DNA from: Trichomonas vaginalis G3
Lineage: Eukaryota; Parabasalia; Trichomonadida; Trichomonadidae
DNA: 64,000 nucleotides
Direction: 5' to 3'
Assembly: GCF_026262505.1 (NCBI RefSeq)
Contig: NC_067204.1
Coordinates: forward strand, 5,613,797 to 5,677,796
Positions 28,563 through 40,360 of the stretch are shown here, piece by piece (position 1 is the first letter of the stretch; the number at the start of each line of letters is the position of its first letter). A program made the translations under genes and the position numbers. The notes under the pieces are model-generated. The model was not told the DNA's origin. It ran no database searches and saw nothing but the letters and a program-made list of their open reading frames with translations.

Positions 28563-29264
28563 TAGTCATGTGATTTTATCCCAAGCATATGGGGATTCTA
28601 AATTTTTGTCCCTATCGTTATCCCAATTGAATTTTTTAATTTAAAAATTTTTTTTTCTCCATGTAAACTTAAATTTTAATTTTTACCACTAAAATGCAAT
28701 ATTTCAACAAATTAATGAATATATTTTAATTTATAATAATTATTATCTCCTCAATTTAATGTAATTATTGTATTAATTTTTGTTGAAAATATAAAATCTT
28801 CAAGTAAATGATGTGAATTTAATATTTTTAGAATGTTGTTTAATTGTACTATATTATGCATGTAAAATTTTGTTACAATACATTTTATATGGGATCCCCA
28901 TTGCCCAATTGAGAGAAAATTGAGAGGTGGGATTGGGCTAGCCCAATTCAAAATATCCCAGGTGGAAATAAAAAAATTAACAATTCAACATAAAAAAGCA
29001 TCTTAAATAATAATGATAAAAAGAAATTTTGTATGAATTTCAATCAAATTTGTTTTTATTCAACTTAAGAAATCACTTCATTAATGAAAGAAGTCGGGTT
29101 CACAACATATCCCGATCTTGAAACGAAACAACATGTTTTTTTGATGCCCTAAACGGGGGGGGGTCGCCAGCAAAAAAAAGATGTCAAAATTTATCCCAAA
29201 AATTTAAAAAAAATCGAAGAAAGTGCATCCCAGGGATTATAAAATTTAAGTTTTCACATCTCTA
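28563..29264. mobile_element. hAT-like MITE, unit 2
   Basis: 702 bp, noncoding. Ends are TAGTCATGTGA and, at the other side, TCACATCTCTA (TAGAGATGTGA inverted), 9 of 11 matched, like hAT termini (TAGNGNTG). It is flanked by CTCCTAAA at 28555-28562 and 29265-29272. This 8-bp duplication obeys the hAT preference nTnnnnAn. The uninterrupted target is seen in unit 1 at 18320-18327. Inside, GGGAT/ATCCC words and the palindrome ATTGGGCTAGCCCAAT (28932-28947) suggest subterminal binding sites. A 66-codon open frame within it has no features of a gene. Confidence 0.82.
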
Positions 29265-29401
29265 CTCCTAAATATCCACTTATATTTTAGCATATTCTTG
29301 AAGATATCAAAAATTAAAATGCTTTCTATTTATTAAAATTCCAAACTTAATTTTTAAAATTATATATTTATAAATAAAATAAAAAATAAAGATAAAAAGA
29401 A

Positions 29402-32400
29402 TTAGATAAATACGTTGTAAACTAAATGATCAGCTTGTTCTTTGGAAATAATCACATTATCCATCTCGAAGAACAGAGAGTTCAATATCGATGTTAACTG
29501 GTATTCTTCGTTCTTGATTCTTGAGTTCCTAAGAAGTAAACCCGTGAATCGAGCATCATTGACAACTTCGAAGATTTGTTTGCCAAACTTGTTTCCGATG
29601 GCATCGAAACATCCTAATCCATTCGGTTGTTCCGTGAACAAGTTAATAGCAAATTCGATAAGAACTTGTGGAGCACCGACCTTCAAGAAAACAAGAAGAA
29701 TTGCAGAGAGATTGACTAAATTAGCACCGTAATCAAGGCGTGAGATTTCTTCGGATTTAGATGGTTCTTTGATAACTCTGAATGCCGAAATGATCTGTTC
29801 ATCTGACTTAGTTGTTGCAAGTTTCTCTAATGCTTGTGTCAAGCCGTACTTAGCGTAACATGCCAAGATAGCTGCAGCAGACAGACTTGGTTGTTGTTGC
29901 AATGGAAGTGCTGTACATGTCTCGAGATATTCAACAAGAGAACTGTTGATGTATTGTGTAATTCCTTGTGTTGTTCCTTGGTGATCTGAATATTGTTTCA
30001 GAGCAGAAACAACTAAATCTCCACATGCTGCGTTGTTGTCTCGAGCACCTAATGCGATGCCAATGAAATACAACTTGGCAGATAATTCAATAGTCATGTT
30101 GATCAAACTCAATCCTAAAATGATTGGAGTGACTAAGATTTCTTCGCAATCACGAAGTTTCTGGACTAAGTCATTTGCATAGGAACTTGGATCAACTGCA
30201 AATGCTGCTGAATAAATAATTCCTTGTGCACAAAGTAATGGAGTGTCACGTTTTTTGATATCATTTGAAAACATGTCAAACAACTTTCTTTTGATTGAAC
30301 TGTTCTGGAGATTGTTGATAGCAGCGGATATGATTTCTGCAACACATCTAGCGGACGATGTCCACTTGTAGGTGTCTTTCAATGTCTTGAAATCTTCACT
30401 GCCATCTGTGTTGACAAATGACTGGATGATGAAATCAAAATCAAACTGAATTCCGCTTCCTGACTGACGGAATAATTCGTGGATGATGTTCATTAATATC
30501 GGTGACATCTTCTGGAGAATGGATGTATCAAAGATAAGCCTGGACTTGGTGCAGTTGTATATCAAAACCGCTCCTGTGCTCTCAAAATCAAACATGTGAA
30601 GTGAAATCATCGAAGTCAAAACTCCTCTCAAAAAGTCAATATGATCTTTATCGTTGTTGTCAAGAATTTCTGTGAATTTCCTGCAGACAGATTGAGAAAC
30701 GAAAGAAGGTTTAATTGCTGCCAACTGTGCAGGGATCTCTACAAATGTTGATTCGTTCCTTTCGAAGATGATATCGACGAGAGTTTCGATGATAAAATCG
30801 TTTTGACAAAGGGATGGCCAGACATACTCAGGATAGCAGACTTGGTCTGATCCCTTCATGTTGTTGTACATTTCGATGAACTCAGAAATCAAATTCTTCG
30901 GAGGATCAGACTGGTTTGCGAAACATTTGATCCATGGAACTAAGAAATAGAAAATTGTTGGCAAAACTTTTGATTTCACGTATTTCGCGGCGTTGAAGAA
31001 CTCCGACATGAAATCATTGACATTCTCCGCATTGCATGATGCCAAATCTGTTGATATCTCTCTGACATATTTTGACAGATTATTTGGCAAAATGTCATAT
31101 TGAATTTTGTCAACAGAAACATTGTGAGAAAACTGGAAAGACACGAACACAGCGTAGATCAAATCAAGAGCAGCCTTCTTCAAAGAAAGAGATGATTCAG
31201 GACCAATGATATTGATGAATGCTAAGTTAAGCATCATCCATTGCAATGTAGATGAGTTTACATTAACACTTTGAATTGCATTGTTGATTGTTCTCGATCT
31301 AAGTGTTAATTGGTAAGCAGCATCATACATTGGAGAACTGACAGGAACTCTCATGGAATAGACAATACCACTCTTCATAGTAATGGTAAGATTGAACTCA
31401 TCCATGTGCTGTTTGCTTCCCAAAGATTTTTCAAAGTCTTTAATTTGGTCGGCCATTATAACTCTTACGGGCGTGAATGGATGTCCTGCAATTTCTACAT
31501 TGTCTCCGATGATTTGGAGAGAGTGTTCGTGGAGTCTTATTTTTGTTGGATCTCCATTTAACACTACGGAATAAACAGCCTGTGCTTCAGAGAATGACTC
31601 GTAAGTTGAAGGAGGAATAGATGTCGGTGTGTTTCCTAATATTCTAGTGAGTTTTGCAACGGAATCAATCACTTCAAATCTCTGTGGTTTTGTGAATAAC
31701 TGCTGATTCTCTTTGACGAAAACAGCAAATTCGTTTGGAGGTTCAATAATCAAGTACTGTTTGATGTTCTGTGTCGAAGGAGGCATTATTGCGTATGTCT
31801 GCAACATTGTCTGATTAGGAATACGACTTGGATCGAATCCTGTCAAACACAAACATACATAACACTGTTGTGATTCGTCTTTTCTCAGTGCTTTGAACAG
31901 TAACTGCGCAACAATTCTTGGATCTCTAACTGACGAAAGTTTGTTGAAATGAATGTAAATGACGCCATTTCCATCTGGAGCTGTTTTCTCGTCCTTGTAA
32001 ATGGCTTCTTCAAGTTGCTGGACTTGGTCGGGTGGAAATGTCATGTTCATGAGCTCTTCGTAGCCAGATGCGCCGGCTTCATCTGATTTGAACATCTTCT
32101 TAGCAGCATTCGATGGCTGGCCCATGGCTCTGATCTTTGTGATGAATCTCTTTGCGTTCGCGTGGTCGTCGCTCGCTGGATCGAGAGATTCGATTAATGG
32201 AGTTAAGTTTTTGAGAATTGGATAAACTTCGGAGTGGATATTAGCGATTGTTTGGGCTGCATCGATGGTAATTGGTGGTGGTTCGTGGGAAACTTGCTTC
32301 TGAACGAGACCTCGGAACATTTGATTGATGGAATCTTGTGTCCACTTGGCGAGATCGTTGTAAGGAGCAAGATAAGTGTATTTGTCATCAAGTCTGCCCT

Positions 32401-35400
32401 TGAGAATTGAAGACATGATGACATTTGAAGTTTGCATGAGAACATCTCTTGGTTGATCGCCAACTGGTGAGGTAATTCCAACCATTGAGACATTGGAGAA
32501 GGATGGGATGATGAAACGAAGGAAGAGGAAGGAAGATAAGATTGAATAAGCAAATTCTCCGACTTTTTCAAACACCTTTTCGAAGATGATCTGTGAGGCG
32601 TAGGTTAATGAGTCTGGCATGGTTGTCTGGCCATCCAAAATGGCTTGGACCGTTTTCTGAAGTAATTGTCTGAAATTCTCGGTGTTGACCTCTATCGTCT
32701 GGCCTTCAGGGAGCTTTGCCGGGTTCACAATGAAGCCAACATTGTTTTCGCACGATGCAATCACTTCATCGAAAATTGGTCGCAAGGTTTGTTTCAGCCA
32801 ATCCATGGCAACGAACCTCGGCCAGTGACCTACGGCTCTCGCTGGTACTTGGTTGCCTCTGAAAATGGTGTTCTTGTTCGAATCATCGATAGGTTGTAAT
32901 TCGACATCGACCATTCGGGCAAAGTATTCGTACGCGCGGCCTGAGAGAAGGGCGGCTTCGAGGGCGGCCTTAGCGAAATGCTCGGCTCTGGAGTATTCGA
33001 TGTTATTTCCGATAATTTCGATTAATTTCAACGAACCAGAGAAGAGAATATCTACGAGAGTGACTTCTTCTGTGACTGCTTCTGCTGTTCCGACGACTCT
33101 TATCTCTGGAACTTTGAAAACTGCAGCAACTGATGCAAGAAATGCAGTTCTAACTGAATCGGTGTTATCAAAACCCATAGAGAGACAGTGTCCGATAGCG
33201 ATGGAAAGGTTCTGCTTGAGAAGGGCAGCGAGAACTGGAATAATTTGTTTGGCAGAATTTGGTTCTTTCTCCAAACGGTTCTTGATACTTGCGAAATAGA
33301 ACAAGAACTGCTTTTCTGCCTCTTGGGCAGCACCTTTCGGATCTGCGATATCAACGCACTCAATAAGGGAAAGTTCATCGAGGATAAGGGCCAAAGCTTC
33401 ATGAATTAAGTTGATGAAGTCTCTGGTACCTTCGTTAGATTGCGGAAGCCATGTTAAAATGGTCTTTGAAATAGAATGGCCCATCTTTGGTTCGAAAGGC
33501 TTTCCTTTCTCGTTAGCGAGCCTGACCATGGCGAGTAATGTCCTCAAACAGATCAATTTTGTGGATTCTCCCTGAGTAACATCGCATAATGAGACAATCT
33601 TCTTTCCTAGCTGGCCAAAGATACCCTGGTTGATCATTTCCGGTGTCCAGTAGATGATCTGTGAGCAAACACACACGAATAAGGTTAAGAATATTGTTCA
33701 AGAAAATAATATTTTTCTGATTCATGTTGAAAGTACCATCGTTATTTGAGAATTGTCTGAAATATCCCAAAAGGATGGTCATCAGAGGGTTGTAGTGACG
33801 TGGAGCCAGGCATGTCGGAATTGCAGACGTTGCAATTTGTCCGATATCGCTATCGTTCTGTAGAAATACCTTCATTTGGTTGAACAAGTGAATTGTTTGG
33901 TCAAAAACGATAGAAAAGATCATCGAAATTACAGAAATGAATTCTGCGTCCAAATCAAAGCCTGTAGTATCTAATTCGAGTTCAGGAGGCTGTACTAATG
34001 TAATATTCGCATCGAGTTTCTTGCAAATTGCCATGAAATAGCTGAAAAGTGCGTTATACACCAAATTAATACCAGGAGTTGGGTTTGGAACGGTCTTGAG
34101 GATGTTGCAGACACCGATTGGTATCTTCTTTGGATCCTTCTTATCACGAGCGTCCGAAACCAAACGTTGATAATCATCAACTGGCATTTTCGAGGAAAGT
34201 AAATCGGGAGCGACGTGTACGATTTCGACGAGTGTATACATCATGCTAATACCGATCGAAATGATGTTCCTCTTTGAAGAAGCGAAGAACATTAAAGCAA
34301 ATGTTTCCAATTCTTGCAAAAGAGGCAAAAGAAGCTTAGCAAGCTGTTCTGTAATATTCGCTTCCTGTTGGAAGATTTGAAGTAACGATTCGGATATAGC
34401 GTGGATGATTTCTGGTATGTGCATATCGAAATAAGCAGGTTTATACATGCCCAATGTAGTATAGCGTTTGAGTAAGAACGAAATGAATCTCTTGTAGATG
34501 AGGAGTGTAACCTCGTCGAGTACTGATTCCTGTGTAAATTCTGTATTGAAAAATGCGACGTAAGAAAATTGTTGGTTGACCTCTGGATACTTGGCCACGT
34601 AAGAGAATAATATCTCACAGATGTCAGGATCCGAGAAAATGGCGGTTCTCATGAAGAAAGGATAAGCTTGGAAGCCTGTGATGATATGTGGGAGTAATGA
34701 AGTGGATTTCGGATCGGGGATTGGTTTTCTGATAATCTCCAAGGTCTGCGGGATAAGGCTTTGTATGAAACCTTTCGAGAAATCAGGGAATGGATTGGCC
34801 GTCTTACAAAACCTCTTAATTATGAGAGCCATTGTAAGAGAATGGTTGTTATCATGCTGTGTGATATATTGGATGACATCTTTTGTGAAGAACTGTGGGT
34901 TATTGAAGAGAATTGCGATTGGGAAGAAAATCTTCTGAACTTTAGCGAAATCTCCGGGTTGATCCGGTAAACTTGTGAAGTTATTCTTCACGAAGTTGGG
35001 GAATTGGAGATGTAAGAAGCGTAAAATGATTTTATGAGCTGATGAAACTGCAAATGCATGGAAATAGACTAAAATAGACTGTATTGTAGCGTTGGATAAT
35101 TTTGATTCTTTCTGGGCATAGAAATCTTTGTATCTTTGGATGAAATCTAAGCGAGGAATTGTTTCTCCGGAAGAAAGTTGAGAGTTTGGAAGAAGAATGG
35201 AAAGAGCTGCAATTGCTGGCCATGCAAAGGGATTATTTGAGGTATTCCATGAGGAAATCTGGCCTTGAATTGAAGCCGCCAACATAATATCACTTCTGAG
35301 TGTAAGGAAATCGGAAAATGCGACTGGATCGCGCTGGAAGGCAGCAAGTAATGTCGATGCCATCATCTGGCAGAATGGTTCTCTGTATTTATCGGTAATA

Positions 35401-36031
35401 AGGTTAACGTTGGAAGCAATAGGCTTTAAGAAGTTGATAACGTGATCAATGGAAGCAGGCATATACTTCCATGGTTTAAGGCTGATCTGTATTACCTTAA
35501 GCGATGCACCTGCGACGATATCAGATTGATATGCGTTTAAAAAGTAGGTATAAATCAAAGAACTGTGAGAGCCGATCGCAGATAAAAATGACTTAAACGT
35601 TTTTTGAACGAATGTTGTATAAATATCAAAGTCATTACCGAAAATTATTGTTGATTGGGAAATAATTTGACGTCCGAGCATTTCATCTGCAACTTCTTCA
35701 CCAGGAGAAATTGGACGACTGTTAATGCATGAAGCAGCAAGAGTATAATAAATACAAAGTCGATTTATAACAGGGAACGGAAGTCCGCTTGTTTTCTTTT
35801 TCAAAATGCCATCGTAGTATTAAATATAAGCTTCAGAGCACCGATAATACGATTTGCACTGAAACGGTGCATCAAAATTAATTCTTTCTTTGCAAATTTA
35901 TCGAGAAATCGATGTGGAGCATATACTTTGGATTCGATAGCTTCATAGGCGGTAACTGGATGGTCATTTATAACCTTTTCTATTTTCGTTGTAAGTTGCT
36001 GGAACAAGTTAGGTTCCGAACTTTCCGCCAT
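29402..36031 (-). pseudogene. RasGAP array copy 2, two single-base indels
   Basis: Nearly identical to copy 1. One G is missing near 35814 (ATCGTAGTAT against ATCGGTAGTAT) and one A is gained near 33671 (AAACACACACG against AAACACCACG). Translation from its ATG would stop after 76 residues, so no RasGAP protein is expected. The middle and the C-terminal part, including R1058 and R1172, remain open in other frames. Both changes sit in short repeats or runs and could be sequencing errors. If real, they are very recent. Flanks and initiator are intact. Confidence 0.75.
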
Positions 36032-36255
36032 AAGTTATGAAATTTTTTGAAGCGGTTTATGATAACTTTCATATAAAATTGATTGGGGATAACAGTAAAT
36101 TGAGTATTAATTATATAATGCGGGAAACGAAATATTTCAAGCTAATTTCAAAAATACATTAAAAGTGTCAAAAAAAATAAGCGGATAGAAATTGGATAAT
36201 TAGAACGTCATGTTTATGTTAAGCATTAATAGAATTATCTGTCGAGAACGGTTTT

Positions 36256-39200
36256 TGTTATAGACCGAAAATAGATTTTTTCGGTTTTCTCTTCTGTTAT
36301 AGACCGAAAATAGATTTTTTCGGTTTTCTCTTCAAATAATTGAAAGAATGATACTATTATATGTTTATTATATTATATAGCATATAATCATGCTATAGCC
36401 GAAAATTATAAGTTTTGAGAAGATTGAATATAACACAAATAAATTTGAATGTAAGTTAAATTGCTTGTTGTTTTTAATAGCTATTTAATGAGAAATCCAA
36501 TATTGCAAAATTCAAATTGAATGATTGAAAGAACAGAAAAAGTCATTCTTTTCAATTTCGAATATGTTTCATTGTATTTATAATTATATGGCAAATAAGA
36601 TATTTAAACTTGATTTTTGAAGGAAAATTCACAAAATTGAATAAATTCAAATAATTTTTATTCAAAAATAAACTAGTTATTTGAGTTTAATACTAATTAT
36701 CTATTCAAACTACAAAGTTTGTAATTTAAAATATTTTGTGAGATCAGATTGAATTAATTCAAGGTTCTTTTCAATTAATATTAATGACCATATTACGCAT
36801 TTTCGAACATTCTAAACCAAATATATAAAAATGGGAGACGAATGTTAAATTTGCTAGACATGGGGGAGTTGTCTGCAAAGTTTTAGCTCTTATCTCTAAC
36901 AAAAAATTAATTTTTAAAAAAATGACCGAATACGTTTCACAGCGAGAAAAAAATAAAAGGCAAGATAGAATTTTCTAGACATAAAGAAGTTGTTTACCGA
37001 GTTTTAGCTCTTATCTCTAACAAAAAATTAATTTTTAAAAAAATGACCGAATACGTTTCACAGCGAGAAAAAAATAAAAGGCAAGATAGAATTTTCTAGA
37101 CATAAAGAAGTTGTCCACCAAGTGTCAGCTGTTACTTCTTCTCAATACTGATATAAAATAAAAATCTTTATTATTTATTTAACCTTTATTGTTTCATTAA
37201 ACTTCATTTATTTTATATTATAGTTTTATTCTTTTAGCTACTTGTAAAATAATCTAATTTTATATCATCATTTTACCGGATTATTCTTCAGTACATCGAT
37301 TGTGTATCTAAAATAATATCATTATCCTTATTCTGTTTTTTCCAAAATTCTTTTAAATATCTTTTTTGGTTACATTACTTTATACTTTTACTTTTATTTT
37401 TTAATTTCAAAAAAAATTTGGTGATTGTTCTATTCTGTTACAATGTGCATTATCATATTCTAATGAATTATTCATTACATACATTTAAAAAACTTGTTAA
37501 AAATGAAATTAAAAAATTATGTTTATTATTACGCTGTGAATGTGTCAACAGCGGTCATGCCTGTATCTGTATCCCATATTTGCCACAACCTTTCTGTATC
37601 TGCATTTGTGTATTTCGGTTTCAGCTGATACATTTGATTTGGCGTGTAATTTGTTCCAGTTAATGGATTAATTGGGAGATCTTCATGCGGTGTGTTATTA
37701 TTGTACTCCCAAATAAAGGCAGGAATAGCCTGAATGCTTTGGCAGCGCTCCAATGTCGGCCAGAATCTCTCAATCTTCCCATTTTGGTAGGGAGAATGAG
37801 AGTCTGTATGCCGCCATTGGACGCCCCAAAGATCAAGTAGATCTTGAAAGGCGCCCCTATTTTCTGAACCGTTGTCGGTCCAGAAACAATAAGGGGCGCC
37901 AAATTCAATGAAGGCGGAAGCCGCAAAGTTCGCTGTCGTCGCTGCCAGCATATCTGGTATTTGTATACACGCTAGGACTTTGCGGCTAAAATCGTCGATT
38001 ATGCCATAAATATACTGGCCACGAACACCACTAAAATAATGAACATCTGCGTGCCAGATAAGATTGGGTGAAAGCGCCCAATATCTTACTGCTGTTTCTG
38101 GCCCGGCATGCTCTAATCGCGTCTTGGTGAAATGATTTTCTTTGAAGTATCTGCGTACTTCTCTATAAGATACATCAATTTGGTGTAATTTCAAACTTTT
38201 CCATTGTTTTGTTTGACCACAGGGAAAGGCCCAGTGGTCATGTATCACAGCAAGAGCTTTGATTTGGTCGTAGGGATTGACCCTACGACCTTTCTTGCCT
38301 TTAGGCAATGGGATATTCTGTAAGCTAAATTGATTTTGTAAAAAAGATTTTGAAACATCTAAATATTTGAAATCATTTGATTGAAGGGTTGGGGCGATGG
38401 GAACATGGGTGCAAGCTTCTTCCCATGTCATTTTACCTTCTTCAATCTGATTGGAAATACCAATTAGGTAAATTCGATCGACATACCCTTTGTAAGGATT
38501 CATTCTAATGAAGTACGTTAACAATCAAAATATTCTATAAGTGTCTAGTATGGAATTCAAAAGAATAAAGAAAATGATAAGGTAAATAAACGTATTATGA
38601 AATAATTTATAATTAAAATCAAAAAAAGAAAAAATAATAAGTAAAGTGACTGGAAATGAAAATGAAAATCAGTGTACAGTTTTATTTTTTTCTCGCTGTG
38701 AAACGTATTCGGTCATTTTTTTAAAAATTAATTTTTTGTTAGAGATAAGAGCTAAAACTCGGTAAACAACTTCTTTATGTCTAGAAAATTCTATCTTGCC
38801 TTTTATTTTTTTCTCGCTGTGAAACGTATTCGGTCATTTTTTTAAAAATTAATTTTTTGTTAGAGATAAGAGCTAAAACTTTGCAGACAACTCCCCCATG
38901 TCTAGCAAATTTAACATTCGTCTCCCATTTTTATATATTTGGTTTAGAATGTTCGAAAATGCGTAATATGGTCATTAATATTATTGAAAAGAACCTTGAA
39001 TTAATTCAATCTGATCTCACAAAATATTTTAAATTACAAACTTTGTAGTTTGAATAGATAATTAGTATTAAACTCAAATAACTAGTTTATTTTTGAATAA
39101 AAATTATTTGAATTTATTCAATTTTGTGAATTTTCCTTCAAAAATCAAGTTTAAATATCTTATTTGCCATATAATTATAAATACAATGAAACATATTCGA

Positions 39201-39463
39201 AATTGAAAAGAATGACTTTTTCTGTTCTTTCAATCATTCAATTTGAATTTTGCAATATTGGATTTCTCATTAAATAGCTATTAAAAACAACAAGCAATTT
39301 AACTTACATTCAAATTTATTTGTGTTATATTCAATCTTCTCAAAACTTATAATTTTCGGCTATAGCATGATTATATGCTATATAATATAATAAACATATA
39401 ATAGTATCATTCTTTCAATTATTTGAAGAGAAAACCGAAAAAATCTATTTTCGGTCTATAACA
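36256..39463 (-). mobile_element. rve-transposase DNA transposon, copy 2
   Basis: Same structure as copy 1: doubled tip at left, long inverted repeats, transposase, and right tip ending at 39463 against the next unit's CCATAAAC. Differences are only a few bases and homopolymer lengths. Confidence 0.75.
37529..38503 (-). CDS. rve-type DDE transposase, copy 2
   Basis: Protein identical to that at 26583-27557, with the same DDE residues and the initiator TCATTA before the ATG at 38503. Intact. Confidence 0.87.
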   Translation of the reverse strand: MNPYKGYVDRIYLIGISNQIEEGKMTWEEACTHVPIAPTLQSNDFKYLDVSKSFLQNQFSLQNIPLPKGKKGRRVNPYDQIKALAVIHDHWAFPCGQTKQWKSLKLHQIDVSYREVRRYFKENHFTKTRLEHAGPETAVRYWALSPNLIWHADVHYFSGVRGQYIYGIIDDFSRKVLACIQIPDMLAATTANFAASAFIEFGAPYCFWTDNGSENRGAFQDLLDLWGVQWRHTDSHSPYQNGKIERFWPTLERCQSIQAIPAFIWEYNNNTPHEDLPINPLTGTNYTPNQMYQLKPKYTNADTERLWQIWDTDTGMTAVDTFTA

Positions 39464-39508
39464 CCATAAACTACGTAGTGAAGTTGAAGAGTGAAAGGGT
39501 CTCCTAAA

Positions 39509-40223
39509 TAGTCATGTGATTTTATCCCAAGCATATGGGGATTCTAAATTTTTGTCCCTATCGTTATCCCAATTGAATTTTTTTTTGGAATTTAAAAATT
39601 TTTTTTCTCCATGTAAACTTAAATTTTAATTTTTACCACTAAAATGCAATATTTCAACAAATTAATGAGTAATAATATTTTAATTTATAATAATTATTAT
39701 AAATCTCCTCAATTTAATGTAATTATTGTATTAATTTTTGTTGAAAATATAAAATCTTCAAGTAAATGATGTGAATTTAATATTTTTAGAATGTTGTTTA
39801 ATTGTACTATATTATGCATGTAAAATTTTGTTACAATACATTTTATATGGGATCCCCATTGCCCAATTGAGAGAAAATTGAGAGGTGGGATTGGGCTAGC
39901 CCAATTCAAAATATCCCAGGTGGAAATAAAAAAATTAACAATTCAACATAAAAAAGCATCTTAAATAATAATGATAAAAAGAAATTTTGTATGAATTTCA
40001 ATCAAATTTGTTTTTATTCAACTTAAGAAATCACTTCATTAATGAAAGAAGTCGGGTTCACAACATATCCCGATCTTGAAACGAAACAACATGTTTTTTT
40101 GATGCCCTAAACGGGGGGGGGGTCGCCAGCAAAAAAAAGATGTCAAAATTTATCCCAAAAATTTAAAAAAAATCGAAGAAAGTGCATCCCAGGGATTATA
40201 AAATTTAAGTTTTCACATCTCTA
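39509..40223. mobile_element. hAT-like MITE, unit 3
   Basis: 715 bp, same ends as in unit 2, flanked by CTCCTAAA at 39501-39508 and 40224-40231. It differs from the unit 2 copy by several short indels (for example extra T/G bases near 39580, GTAATAA near 39670) and a G run of 10. Confidence 0.82.
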
Positions 40224-40360
40224 CTCCTAAATATCCACTTATATTTTAGCATATTCTTGAAGATATCAAAAATTAAAATGCTTTCTATTTATTAAAATTC
40301 CAAACTTAATTTTTAAAATTATATATTTATAAATAAAATAAAAAATAAAGATAAAAAGAA

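Noticed and set aside
28751-28951. 66-codon frame in the MITE
   Set aside because: Repeated with the element, no domain, AT-rich low-complexity translation.
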